Assembly: GCF_963675965.1 (NCBI RefSeq) | Contig: NZ_OY780935.1 | Coordinates: 2,282,501 to 2,346,500 of the forward strand | DNA length: 64,000 bases | Reading direction: 5' to 3' | Source of the DNA: an uncultured Celeribacter sp. | GTDB lineage: Bacteria > Pseudomonadota > Alphaproteobacteria > Rhodobacterales > Rhodobacteraceae | Part shown: piece by piece, positions 42,704 through 51,565 of the stretch | How positions within the stretch are numbered: position 1 is the stretch's first letter | Layout: each line of letters starts with the position of its first letter | Notes under the pieces: model-generated | Seen by the model: only the letters and a program-made list of their open reading frames with translations | What the model was told of the DNA's origin: nothing | Databases searched by the model: none | Program-made: the position numbers and the translations under genes

Positions 42704-45700
42704 GTGCGTTTTACTCGTCTGCGTCTCAATGGCTTCAAAAGCTTTGTAGACCCCACCGATCTTGTGATCGCGGATGGGCTGACCGGGGTCGTCGGGCCGA
42801 ATGGATGTGGTAAATCCAACCTGCTGGAGGCCCTGCGCTGGGTTATGGGCGAAAACCGCCCCAAGGCCATGCGCGGCGCCGGGATGGAAGATGTGATTTT
42901 TGCCGGGGCAGCTTCGCGCCCGGCGCGCAACTTTGCCGAAGTCTGCCTGATGATCGACAATTCGGAACGCCTGGCTCCGGCGGGCTTCAACGACAGTGAT
43001 TCCGTGGAAATCATCCGCCGGATCACCCGGGACGCGGGCTCGGCCTATAAGGTGAACACGAAAGACGTTCGGGCGCGTGACGTGTCGATGCTGTTTGCGG
43101 ATGCTTCCACCGGGGCGCATTCCCCGGCGCTGGTGCGCCAGGGGCAGATTTCCGAGCTGATCAATGCCAAGCCAAAGGCGCGCCGGCGCATTCTGGAAGA
43201 GGCGGCGGGGATTTCCGGCCTGTACCAGCGACGCCACGAAGCCGAACTGAAACTGAAAGGCGCGGAAAGCAATCTGGCGCGCGTCGACGATGTGATCGAA
43301 CAGCTGGCCTCGCAACTGGCCTCACTGGCGCGTCAGGCGCGCCAGGCGGCGCGGTATCGTGAAATCGGCGTTGAATTGCGACATGCCGAAGGCTTGCTGC
43401 ATTTTCGGCGTTGGCGGGATGCCGATCACGCGCGGGTCGAGGCCGAGACGGTGCTGCGGCAGCGCCTCACACAGGCGTCCGAAGCCGAGCGGCTGGCGCG
43501 CGATGGCGCAAAGCAGCGGGAAATGCGCGAAGCGGCCTTGCCGCCCCTGCGCGAAGAAGAGGCGATTGCCGCCGCAGTGTTGCAACGTCTGACCGTATCG
43601 CGCGACCAGTTGTCCGACGAGGAAAAGCGCGCGCGGGATATGATCGAAACGCTGTCCCGGCGGATCGACCAGCTTGTCGCGGACATGGCGCGCGAAGAGC
43701 AGCTGAACAAGGACGCTGGCGAAACGATCGAGCGTCTGGAGTGGGAACAAAAGGAACTGATCAAGGCGGCGACCGGCCATGAGCCGCGCTTGCTGGAAGC
43801 GGCGGCTGAAGCTTCCGAGGCGAGCCAAATTCTGGCGGATCGCGAAACCGACCTGAGCCAGATGACGGAAGACGTTGCGCGACTGGCGGCACGGCACCAA
43901 TCGGCCACTCGCCTGGTCGAAGATAACCGGAAAACGCTGGACCGTGCGCGCTCGGAGGCGGATCGCGCGCGTGCCGCTGTCAACGAGGCCGCGCAGACCC
44001 TGTCGCAATCGGCGGCCGCGCTGGAAGAGGCCTATGCGCAGCAGGAAGAGGCACAGGCCCGCGCCGAGGAAACCGAGGCGATGTTGATCGCCGCAGACGA
44101 GGCCCGGACAGAGGCGCAGACCCGCGAGGCCCAGACCCGCGCCGCCCGCTCCGAGGCAGAGGGCGAAGTCGGGGCGCTGAAGGCGGAGGTGTCGGCACTG
44201 GCAAAAATGCTGGATCGGGACCAGATTTCCGGCACGCAGTTGCTGGATCTGCTGAAAGTCAAATCAGGATATGAAAAGGCGATTGGTGCGGCGCTCTCTG
44301 ATGATTTGCGACAGCCTGCGATCGAGGCGTATCAGGCATCGGGGTGGGTCACTTTGCCCGACTATCCCGATGAGCAGGATCTGCCTTTTGGCGTTGAGCC
44401 GTTGACCGAATTTGTTTCGGCACCGCCGGTTCTGTCCCGCCGCCTGTCGCAGATCGGTCTGGTGCGCGCGGAAGACGGCCCCCGCCTGCAGGCGGATCTG
44501 GAGCCGGGTCAGCGGTTGGTGTCCACGGATGGCGACATGTGGCGGTGGGACGGCTATCGCGCCGGGGCCGAAGATGCACCTTCGGCGGCGGCTTTGCGAC
44601 TGACCCAGCTGAACCGGTTGGAAGAGCTGAAACAGGATCTGGTCGCGGCCGAGGCCAAGGCTGCCGGGGCGCTGCAGGCCCATGAGCATCTCAAGGCGGA
44701 ATTGCAGCGTCTGACCGATGCGGACCGGGCCGCCCGCGATGCCCGCCGGGATGCGGATCGCCTGCTTTCGGAAGCCGCACGTCTTTTGTCTCGGGCGGAA
44801 AACGAACGCACGCTGGCTGAGGGCAAGGTGGAAAACCTCGGGCTGGCGGTCAGCCGTCACGAAGAAGAGGCACTGGGGGCTGAAGCGCGGCTGCGGGAGG
44901 CGGAAAAGAGCCTGAAGGACCTGCCGGATCTGGACGTGGCACGCTCCGAGATCGAGCAGGTCAAACTGGCCGTGGAAGCCGCGCGGATCACGATGATGAC
45001 CAAGCGGTCGTCCCATGACGAGATCCGCCGTGAAGGCGAGGCACGCACGCGGCGCTCGCAAGAGGTCACCAAGGAATTGTCCGGCTGGCGTCATCGGCTC
45101 GAAACTGCGGGCAAGCGTGTGGCCGAATTGCAGGCGCGCAAGGAAACCACCGAAGAGGAACTTTACGAAGCTGCGGCGCAGCCCGAAGAAATCGCCGAGA
45201 AGCGTGAAGAGCTTCAGGTGCAGATCGAAGAGGCCGAGCATCGCCGGAAACGTGCCAGCGATGCCTTAGCCGCTGCCGAAACGGCCCTTCAGGAAGCGGT
45301 CAGCGCCGAGCGGGATGCTGAGCGGTTGGCCTCAGAGGCGCGCGAAGCCCGTGCCGCCGCCGAAGCGCGCCGGGATGCGGCGCGCGAAACTGTTGAAACT
45401 GCGGTGGAGCGTATCCGCGAGGAGTTGGAAACGACGCCGCAGAAGCTGCTGGAAGAGCTGGACGTCGACCCTGACACTATTCCGGGCCACGATGTGATTG
45501 AGGTGGACGTCAATCGGCTGAAACGGCTGCGCGACAGTCTTGGTGCCGTGAACCTGCGGGCCGAAGAGGATGCGAAAGAGGTGCGCGAGGAACACGACGC
45601 TTTGGTCAAGGAAAAGCAGGACCTTGAGGAAGCGATCAAAACCTTGCGGTCGGGCATTTCTGCACTGAACCGCGAGGGGCGCGAACGGCTTTTGACGGCA

Positions 45701-46159
45701 TTTGAGCAGGTGAACAGCAATTTTTCGATGTTGTTCACCCATTTGTTCGGCGGCGGTGAGGCCAAGCTGATGATGGTGGAAAGCGATGACCCGCTGGAAG
45801 CCGGTCTGGAAATCATGTGCCAGCCGCCGGGCAAGAAACTGTCGACCCTGTCGCTGTTGTCGGGGGGCGAACAGACGCTGACGGCGTTGGCGTTGATCTT
45901 TGCCGTTTTCATGGCCAATCCGGCGCCGATCTGTGTGCTCGATGAGGTCGATGCGCCGCTCGACGATGCCAATGTGACGCGCTTCTGCGATATGTTGGAT
46001 GAGATGACCCAACGCACGGACACGCGGTTTCTGGTGATCACCCACCACGCGGTGACCATGGCCCGCATGGATCGTCTGTTCGGCGTGACCATGCAGGAGC
46101 AGGGGGTCAGTCAGCTTGTGTCCGTGGATCTGAAAAAAGCCGAAGCACTGGTTGCCTGA
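42704..46159 (+). CDS. smc: Chromosome segregation protein SMC
   Basis: 1151-residue SMC ATPase that, with ScpA/ScpB, compacts and separates chromosomes. Walker A is GPNGCGKS at residues 31-38. The signature LSGGEQTLTAL and Walker B PICVLDEVDAPLDD lie near the C-terminus. Two long coiled coils, rich in Glu, Arg and Ala, flank a hinge at about residues 505-640 (GTQLLDLLKVKSGYEKAIGAAL start). The start is GTG 42704, giving MRFTRLRLNGFKSF, the normal N-terminus; AGG precedes it. scpA/scpB are not in the window. Confidence 0.95.
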   Translation: MRFTRLRLNGFKSFVDPTDLVIADGLTGVVGPNGCGKSNLLEALRWVMGENRPKAMRGAGMEDVIFAGAASRPARNFAEVCLMIDNSERLAPAGFNDSDSVEIIRRITRDAGSAYKVNTKDVRARDVSMLFADASTGAHSPALVRQGQISELINAKPKARRRILEEAAGISGLYQRRHEAELKLKGAESNLARVDDVIEQLASQLASLARQARQAARYREIGVELRHAEGLLHFRRWRDADHARVEAETVLRQRLTQASEAERLARDGAKQREMREAALPPLREEEAIAAAVLQRLTVSRDQLSDEEKRARDMIETLSRRIDQLVADMAREEQLNKDAGETIERLEWEQKELIKAATGHEPRLLEAAAEASEASQILADRETDLSQMTEDVARLAARHQSATRLVEDNRKTLDRARSEADRARAAVNEAAQTLSQSAAALEEAYAQQEEAQARAEETEAMLIAADEARTEAQTREAQTRAARSEAEGEVGALKAEVSALAKMLDRDQISGTQLLDLLKVKSGYEKAIGAALSDDLRQPAIEAYQASGWVTLPDYPDEQDLPFGVEPLTEFVSAPPVLSRRLSQIGLVRAEDGPRLQADLEPGQRLVSTDGDMWRWDGYRAGAEDAPSAAALRLTQLNRLEELKQDLVAAEAKAAGALQAHEHLKAELQRLTDADRAARDARRDADRLLSEAARLLSRAENERTLAEGKVENLGLAVSRHEEEALGAEARLREAEKSLKDLPDLDVARSEIEQVKLAVEAARITMMTKRSSHDEIRREGEARTRRSQEVTKELSGWRHRLETAGKRVAELQARKETTEEELYEAAAQPEEIAEKREELQVQIEEAEHRRKRASDALAAAETALQEAVSAERDAERLASEAREARAAAEARRDAARETVETAVERIREELETTPQKLLEELDVDPDTIPGHDVIEVDVNRLKRLRDSLGAVNLRAEEDAKEVREEHDALVKEKQDLEEAIKTLRSGISALNREGRERLLTAFEQVNSNFSMLFTHLFGGGEAKLMMVESDDPLEAGLEIMCQPPGKKLSTLSLLSGGEQTLTALALIFAVFMANPAPICVLDEVDAPLDDANVTRFCDMLDEMTQRTDTRFLVITHHAVTMARMDRLFGVTMQEQGVSQLVSVDLKKAEALVA

Positions 46160-46682
46160 GCGGTCGCTTGTCTTTCGGAATCTGCTGGTATTTTCTCAGC
46201 ACAGGAGCGGAGCTATAGAGACGGCATGGGGATGGTGTTGCGCGGCACAGTTTTGCGGCGGGGTGCTCGCGCGTGTGTGCTCAGTTGGCAAAGACGGGGT
46301 GGTGTGAATGAGCGTTTTGCCATCAGTCGGGGCCATGAGGCGGTCTGGAGCTATGCCAATCGGATGCGCTATGGAATGGGCTATTGCCATGCGGCAGGGG
46401 GGCGACCACTGCATTCGGAAAAACTGCTCGCATGCGCGTTGCGGCGCGGCAATGTCCCCTGGTTACACACTGGGATGCGCACGTCGCGCGTGCGGTCGAA
46501 TGGCGTGATAAAGGCTGAGGATTTTTCGCCCGGCCGGGCCCAGCGGCTCCGGCGCGCTTTTCAACGCGATCTGCTGGGGGTCGGTCGGGCAAAGAGGCCG
46601 CATTTCGGCGACATACTTTAGGGAATGAGTGATAGGCGCCGGACCGTGCAACAAGGTGCATCGGCCGGCATCGGGGACTGTG
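46160..46682. other. 523-base region with no convincing gene
   Basis: This gap between the convergent smc and mltB-like genes is the longest without a sure gene. A plus-strand frame from 46226 to 46621 encodes 131 residues with nine Met and an unusually high Arg content. It uses AGA, AGG, CGA, GGG and ATA codons that the neighbours avoid, and has no well-placed ribosome site. I see no RNA structure I can name; rnpB, tmRNA and SRP RNA motifs are absent. It could be a decayed gene or a non-coding RNA. Confidence 0.5.
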
Positions 46683-47870
46683 TCAGAGAGCGTTCAGCAG
46701 GGCCGGGGTTGGCCAGGCGTCTGCGGGCAGGCCAAGGCGTTGTTGTTCGCGCTGAACCGCTTCACGGGTCTTTTCGCCCAGAATGCCATCTACGCCGCCA
46801 ACGTCATGGCCGCGCGCTTGAAGCTTTTGCTGCAATTGCTTCATTTGCGCCCCGCTCAGGCCCGGTTCGGGCGCGCCCGCGTCATAGACCGGTGCGCCTT
46901 CCAGTCGGGTGGCGAAATAGGCGGCGGTGGTCACATAGACGAAGCTTTTGTTCCATTCGAAATAGACGTTGAAGTTCGGATAGGCGAGGAAGGCCGGGCC
47001 TTTGCGCCCCATGGGCAACAGCACAGAGGCCTGCAGGTTCGACGCACCCAGGCTGCCCGAGCGGGGTTTAATGCCGAGTTTAGCCCATTGGCTGACGCTC
47101 ATGCTGTGATCCAGACCGGTTTTGGTCCAGTCCAGCGTCTGGGGCACGGTGATTTCCTGCAGCCAGGGTTCATTGGCGCGCCAGCCCAGATGGCTGAGCA
47201 TTTTGGCGCCTGACATCAGTGCGTCTGGGGCAGAGGTTTTCAGCCGCACATGGCCGTCGCCATCGCCATCGACACCGTTTTCAAGAATGTCCTTGGGCAG
47301 CATTTGGACCATGCCGATTTCCCCGGCCCATGCCCCTTCGGTGGTGGCCGGATCGAAATCGCCGTGCTCAAATAGGTCCAGCGCGGCAAAGACCTGCGGC
47401 TGGAACAATTCCGGGCGGCGGCAGTCATGGCTCAGGGTCATCAGCGCGTTGAGCGTGTTGAAGTTGCCCTGCACCTGACCGTAGTCGGTTTCCAGCGCCC
47501 AGAATGCCAGAAGCACGCCGCGTGAAACACCGTATTCGCGTTCAATCCGTTTGAAGACGGCATCGTATTTGGCGGAATTGGCCTGACCGTTCTGAATCCG
47601 GTTTTGTGAAATCACTGCACGGGAAAACTCTATGAAGGGTTTTTGAAAAAAGCCCTGTGCGCGGTCGGCTTTCAGCACGGCGGAACTGTGCTGAACCGAC
47701 GAAAAGAACCGTTCGACCGTTGCCTGAGAATGGCCGCGCGCGACGGCTTTGGCTTTCATTTTGTGGACAAAGCTTGAAAAATTTTCGCCACAGGGCACAT
47801 CGGCCAGCGCTGGGATGGCCAGGGCCGAGGTGGCGAGAGACAGGGCGAGAGCGAAGCTCGGAAGACGCAT
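46683..47870 (-). CDS. MltB-type lytic murein transglycosylase with peptidoglycan-binding domain
   Basis: 395 residues with a signal peptide cleaved near ALA/D. The SLT_2 domain has catalytic Glu127 in LLAFWALETDYGQ and ends near residue 320, with NGVDGDGDGHV being a typical metal-like loop. The last 60 residues form a PG_binding_1 domain (LQQKLQARGHDVGGVDGILGEKTREAVQ). There is no lipobox, so it is soluble in the periplasm, unlike E. coli MltB. It is convergent with smc. Confidence 0.9.
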   Translation of the reverse strand: MRLPSFALALSLATSALAIPALADVPCGENFSSFVHKMKAKAVARGHSQATVERFFSSVQHSSAVLKADRAQGFFQKPFIEFSRAVISQNRIQNGQANSAKYDAVFKRIEREYGVSRGVLLAFWALETDYGQVQGNFNTLNALMTLSHDCRRPELFQPQVFAALDLFEHGDFDPATTEGAWAGEIGMVQMLPKDILENGVDGDGDGHVRLKTSAPDALMSGAKMLSHLGWRANEPWLQEITVPQTLDWTKTGLDHSMSVSQWAKLGIKPRSGSLGASNLQASVLLPMGRKGPAFLAYPNFNVYFEWNKSFVYVTTAAYFATRLEGAPVYDAGAPEPGLSGAQMKQLQQKLQARGHDVGGVDGILGEKTREAVQREQQRLGLPADAWPTPALLNAL

Positions 47871-47921
47871 GAAATGACCTTTTACGTTGCAGTTTGCGGC
47901 ACGATAGCCTCGGGGCAGCGT

Positions 47922-48842
47922 TCAGGCAAATGACAGAAAGATGATGCTGACGATCAGGCAGGATCCCAGACAGATGCCCCATGCGCGCCAGAGCCGGTTG
48001 CAGGCGGCATCAATGTCGCGGGGGGTGGCAAGACGACGGCCTGTGGGGTTGACCCATGGGTAGTCGCGCATTTCGCCATGATAGGCACGGGGCCCGGAAA
48101 GTGCGACGCCAAGGGCACGTGACAGCGCGGCTTCCGGCCAGCCCGCATTCGGCGAGCGGTGACGGCGGGCTTCGGTCACGATGTCCCGCCAAAGGCGGCG
48201 CGGTTGTCCCCATGGGAACAGCAACAGCGCGGTCAACCGGGCGGGGATCAGGTTGACCAGATCGTCAAGCCGGGCCGAAGCCCAGCCAAAATCGCGATGC
48301 TGTTCGGTGCGGTAGCCGATCATGCTGTCGGCGGTGTTGATCGCCTTATAGGCCAAGATGCCCGGCAGGCCGAACAGCAGGAACCAGAATGCGGGCGCAA
48401 TCACCCCGTCGGAAAAGTTTTCTGCGGCGGATTCAATCGCGGCGCGGGCGACGGCGGGTTCATCCATGGCCGCGGTGTCGCGTCCGACGATCATGGCCAC
48501 GCTCTGCCGCCCATCGTCAAGGCTGTGCTCCAACCCGCGTGCGACCGCGCGCACATGATCGATCAGGGAACGCTGCGCCAGCAAGATCGCGCCGCCGAGG
48601 ATTTCTACGCCGGGGATTTGTCGCAGCAGCAGGCCGATCGCTACAGCGCCCAGCACCAATGTCAGGGTCAGCAGGACACCCTTGGCTTTGCGATGCGAGC
48701 CTGCGTTGAAGCGCCGATCCGCCCAACCGATCCCGCGCCCGATCAGAACGGCGGGATGGGGCAGGCGATCCCAAAGCCATTTGGGCTCCCCGAAGAGCGC
48801 ATCGAGCACCATCGCCAGCATCAAAACCAGCCATGGGCTCAC
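47922..48842 (-). CDS. cbiB: Adenosylcobinamide-phosphate synthase
   Basis: 306-residue polytopic membrane protein (CbiB/CobD of the aerobic nomenclature). It attaches aminopropanol (or its phosphate) to adenosylcobyric acid. LDALFGEPKWLWDRLPHPAVLIGRGI is the family start, and AAIESAAENFSDGVIAPAFWF is the conserved catalytic loop. PHPV-like and TADSMIGYRTEQHRDFGWASARLDD runs are further signatures. Its start overlaps the cobC stop by four bases. Confidence 0.92.
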   Translation of the reverse strand: MSPWLVLMLAMVLDALFGEPKWLWDRLPHPAVLIGRGIGWADRRFNAGSHRKAKGVLLTLTLVLGAVAIGLLLRQIPGVEILGGAILLAQRSLIDHVRAVARGLEHSLDDGRQSVAMIVGRDTAAMDEPAVARAAIESAAENFSDGVIAPAFWFLLFGLPGILAYKAINTADSMIGYRTEQHRDFGWASARLDDLVNLIPARLTALLLFPWGQPRRLWRDIVTEARRHRSPNAGWPEAALSRALGVALSGPRAYHGEMRDYPWVNPTGRRLATPRDIDAACNRLWRAWGICLGSCLIVSIIFLSFA

Positions 48843-49786
48843 AGCGCGGCCTCCAACTGGCCCCAGCGGTCTTCGGGGGGCAGTCCGAGACGTATCCAGC
48901 GTTCAGAATAGGGAAAGATGCGCGACCAGATCCGGCCCTTGGCCAAATGCTCTTGCAGCGCGCGGGCGTTTTCGACCTCATAGAGGCGAAACAGCGTTGT
49001 GCCGCCTGCCAGCATGGCACCCTTGTGTTCCATCAGCCGGTCCAGCCGGGCGGCATCCTGTGTCAGGCGGATGCGCGTGGTCATGGCCCAGTCTGGATCA
49101 TTGAGCGCGGCGGCCCCGATCCGCAGCGCCGGGCCGGAGACGGCCCAAGGGCCGATCAGCTGTGCAAGCCGGTCGATATGGTCCGGGCTTCCGATGGCGA
49201 AGCCCAACCGCAGACCAGCCAGACCCCAGAATTTGCCAAAGCTTTTCAGAACGATTGTCCGGCCATCACCGGCGTGGGCAATATGACTGGCTTCGGGCAT
49301 CACGTCGCAAAAGCTTTCGTCGATGATCGTGGTTCGTGCGCGCAGCTCTCGTGCCGTCCACAGCCGTCCATTGGGGTTGTTGGGGTGGACGGCGACCTGC
49401 ACCTGTGCCGGATGTTCGACATCGACGGGCTGAACCTGCCAGCCTTGGGCTTCGAAGGCGGCAGCATGTTCATTATAGGTCGGGGTCTGAATGGCGACCC
49501 GGCCTTTGGGCCACAGAGCCGGCAGGCGCGCGATCAGGGCAGAGGCCCCGGGCGCGGCGAGCACCGCCGCATCATGGGGGATGTTCCAGAAACTGCGTGC
49601 CGCTTGCACCAGCGCATCCTGCGCGGCGGCATCGGGCAGGGCCTGCCAGGCTTCGGCAGGCAACGTGCCGGTCGGATAGGGCGTCGGGTTGATGCCGGTG
49701 GACAGGTCAACCCAGTCGGGCTTTTCGCCACCGTAGCGCGCCACAGCTGCATCCAGGCCGCCACCATGATCGCGGTGGCGGGTCAT
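48839..49786 (-). CDS. cobC: Threonine-phosphate decarboxylase (CobC/CobD)
   Basis: 315-residue PLP enzyme of fold type I that makes aminopropanol phosphate from threonine phosphate for the B12 nucleotide loop. It starts with HGGGLDAAVARYGGEKPDWVDLSTGINPTPYP, diagnostic of this family. The PLP Lys is in VLKSFGKFWGLAGLRLG. cbiB follows with a four-base overlap, so both act in the same step. A tiny frame ends on top of its start codon. Confidence 0.9.
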   Translation of the reverse strand: MTRHRDHGGGLDAAVARYGGEKPDWVDLSTGINPTPYPTGTLPAEAWQALPDAAAQDALVQAARSFWNIPHDAAVLAAPGASALIARLPALWPKGRVAIQTPTYNEHAAAFEAQGWQVQPVDVEHPAQVQVAVHPNNPNGRLWTARELRARTTIIDESFCDVMPEASHIAHAGDGRTIVLKSFGKFWGLAGLRLGFAIGSPDHIDRLAQLIGPWAVSGPALRIGAAALNDPDWAMTTRIRLTQDAARLDRLMEHKGAMLAGGTTLFRLYEVENARALQEHLAKGRIWSRIFPYSERWIRLGLPPEDRWGQLEAAL

Positions 49787-49848
49787 GGGCGCACCTCATA
49801 GGCGGCAGAGGACAGGGCAACGGCGGTGAAAAACAGACGGGCTTTCAT
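49783..49848 (-). CDS. Possible 21-residue leader peptide before cobC
   Basis: A frame from ATG 49848 to TGA 49783-49785 overlaps the cobC ATG (ATGA). It encodes a basic start and a short hydrophobic run that resembles a cut-off signal peptide. AAAGGG stands too close to its ATG for a good ribosome site. It may couple translation to cobC, be a relic of a lipoprotein, or be chance. Confidence 0.25.
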   Translation of the reverse strand: MKARLFFTAVALSSAAYEVRP

Positions 49849-49899
49849 GCCCTTTGTTTCGCGCCCGAAGGCCGTCCGCGCAAGCGTTATTTCCGCAGA

Positions 49900-50874
49900 T
49901 CATCCGCGACCGTGCGGTGCCTCAAAGTCGAGCTCCGGGGTCACCGGAACGATGCGGTTGGGATTGATCGTATCGTGGCTATAATAATAGTGCTGCACGA
50001 TGTGGTCGAAGTTCACGGTCGGTTTGACGCCGGGCCATTGGTAGAGCTCACGCGTATAGGCCCAAAGCGCATCATAGTCCTTGAGCATGCGTTTGTTGCA
50101 TTTGAAATGGCCGTGATAGACCTTGTCAAAGCGGATCAGCGTGGTGAACAGCCGCCAGTCGGCTTCAGTGATGTGATCGCCCATGAGATAGCGGCGGGTT
50201 TGCAGCCGGTCTTCCAGCCAGTCGAGCGTGTCGAACAGCGGGCCGATGGCTTCGTCATAGGCACTTTGGGTCGTGGCAAACCCAGCCTTGTAGACGCCGT
50301 TGTTGACGGTGTTGTAGATGCGGTCATTCACGGGCTCGATGGCCTCGCGCAGTGCAACGGGCCAGAAATCCAGCGTGTTCCCGGTCAGCCCGTCAAAGGC
50401 CGAGTTGAACATGCGGATGATTTCGGACGACTCGTTGGACACGATGGTGTTTTGCGTCTTGTCCCAAAGCACCGGCACGGTCACGCGCCCGGACACATTG
50501 GGGGCGGCGGTTGTGTAGACATCCCGCAAGAAGTCATGACCCATCAGCGTGTCGCCGGTTGCGCCGGGGAAATCGGTGGCAAAGGTCCAGCCGTCTTTCA
50601 GCATCTCGGGATGCACCACCGAGACAGAGATCAGATCCTCCAGCCCTTTGAGAGCGCGGAAAATCAGGGTTCGGTGCGCCCAGGGGCAGGCGTAAGAAAC
50701 ATAGAGGTGATAGCGCCCGGCCTCGGCTTTGAAGCCCGCGTCGCCACTGGGGCCTGCGCTGCCATCCGGAGTGATCCAATTGCGAAACCCTGCGGTCGTG
50801 CGTTCGAACCGGCCGCCGGATTTTGAGGTGTCATACCATCCGTCGTTCCATTTGCCGTCCTGCAGATATCCCAT
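49900..50874 (-). CDS. Glutathionyl-hydroquinone reductase (Xi-class GST)
   Basis: 324-residue Xi-class glutathione transferase (YqjG/ECM4 type). The catalytic Cys63 lies in YACPWAHRTLIFRALKGLED, the same place as in E. coli YqjG. SNESSEIIRMFNSAF is the glutathione-binding run and YPDILR-like segments follow in the helical domain. It reduces glutathionyl-hydroquinones. The start at 50874 has GGAGAG upstream. A 13-base dyad lies 18-30 bases upstream of the start. Confidence 0.9.
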   Translation of the reverse strand: MGYLQDGKWNDGWYDTSKSGGRFERTTAGFRNWITPDGSAGPSGDAGFKAEAGRYHLYVSYACPWAHRTLIFRALKGLEDLISVSVVHPEMLKDGWTFATDFPGATGDTLMGHDFLRDVYTTAAPNVSGRVTVPVLWDKTQNTIVSNESSEIIRMFNSAFDGLTGNTLDFWPVALREAIEPVNDRIYNTVNNGVYKAGFATTQSAYDEAIGPLFDTLDWLEDRLQTRRYLMGDHITEADWRLFTTLIRFDKVYHGHFKCNKRMLKDYDALWAYTRELYQWPGVKPTVNFDHIVQHYYYSHDTINPNRIVPVTPELDFEAPHGRG

Positions 50875-51217
50875 GGTTCTCTCCTCAAACTGTATGCATC
50901 ATACTTAAGTGGGTTAGTCGTGTGCGAAAACAGGCATAAGGGCGCAGACTAAGTGCGCAGACGAACATAACTCTCGGGAAGCTCTGCAAAGTGTTTGCCG
51001 CGCTTTGGTGGCAGCAAGCCTGCTGCGCGGTCATGAGGCCAGTGTTTTGAGCTGGTGCTGGGGCAAATGCTGTTTTCAGGTAACTCTTGGCGCAAGAATG
51101 CCGGGAGGCTTCGCGCTTAACTTGACGGTAAGGTCTTTCGTGACATCTTTTAAGAGAGTCGTTTGCACGCAGGTCATCGCGCGCAAGACCCTTGTTAGAT
51201 GCGCTGGGAGGCCGCAC
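50875..51217. other. Divergent intergenic region with short dyads
   Basis: About 340 bp between the divergent GST and PilZ-like genes. GTATGCATCATAC at 50892-50904 is an inverted repeat of five-base arms with a three-base spacer, placed close to the GST start like an operator. GCAGCA and TGCTGC at 51011-51026 form a second small hairpin. No gene or RNA is recognisable. A TTGACG at about 51121 may be a -35 for the plus-strand gene. Confidence 0.45.
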
Positions 51218-51565
51218 ATGACCGATATCCTGCCCAAAGAGGTCTTGGAAGGCCTGGAAATGGCGCGCAAGCGTGATCTCAAACGCCGATCCCGCCTGCG
51301 GGTTCGGGTGGGTGAGGACACCTATCCGATTTTGCGGCTTTGGGACGGTGGTTTCGCGCTGGATCGCGATAATACCGAACATCTGCGGGGATTGGTGGAC
51401 GTCTATGACGGGGCCAAGCATCTGTATCAGGCACTGATCGTGGCGTCGTCCGACGACGGGCATGAGATGAGTTTTGAATACAAACGCGCGACCGCGGCGC
51501 TGGACAAGCCGCCGCTGGATTATGACCGGCCCGATGACGCGCCGGTCGCGCTTTTGCCGCGCTGA
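51218..51565 (+). CDS. Small conserved protein, possibly PilZ-like
   Basis: 115-residue soluble protein. A Lys/Arg-rich helix (residues 10-28) with RRSRLRVRV is followed by beta strands and LRLWDGGFALDRDN. The order RxxxR then D-x-G-G resembles a PilZ c-di-GMP-binding domain, but the conserved Ser of D-x-S-x-x-G is missing, so the call is a guess. GGGAGG lies before the ATG at 51218. Its stop touches the convergent MalY-like gene. Function unknown. Confidence 0.6.
   Translation: MTDILPKEVLEGLEMARKRDLKRRSRLRVRVGEDTYPILRLWDGGFALDRDNTEHLRGLVDVYDGAKHLYQALIVASSDDGHEMSFEYKRATAALDKPPLDYDRPDDAPVALLPR

Noticed and set aside
46226..46621. A protein-coding gene of 131 residues
   Set aside because: Codon use, lack of a placed ribosome site and composition argue against it; I record the region as unexplained instead.
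49787..49899. Cobalamin riboswitch before cobC
   Set aside because: The gap is only about 110 bases and contains no B12-box-like sequence or supporting stems.
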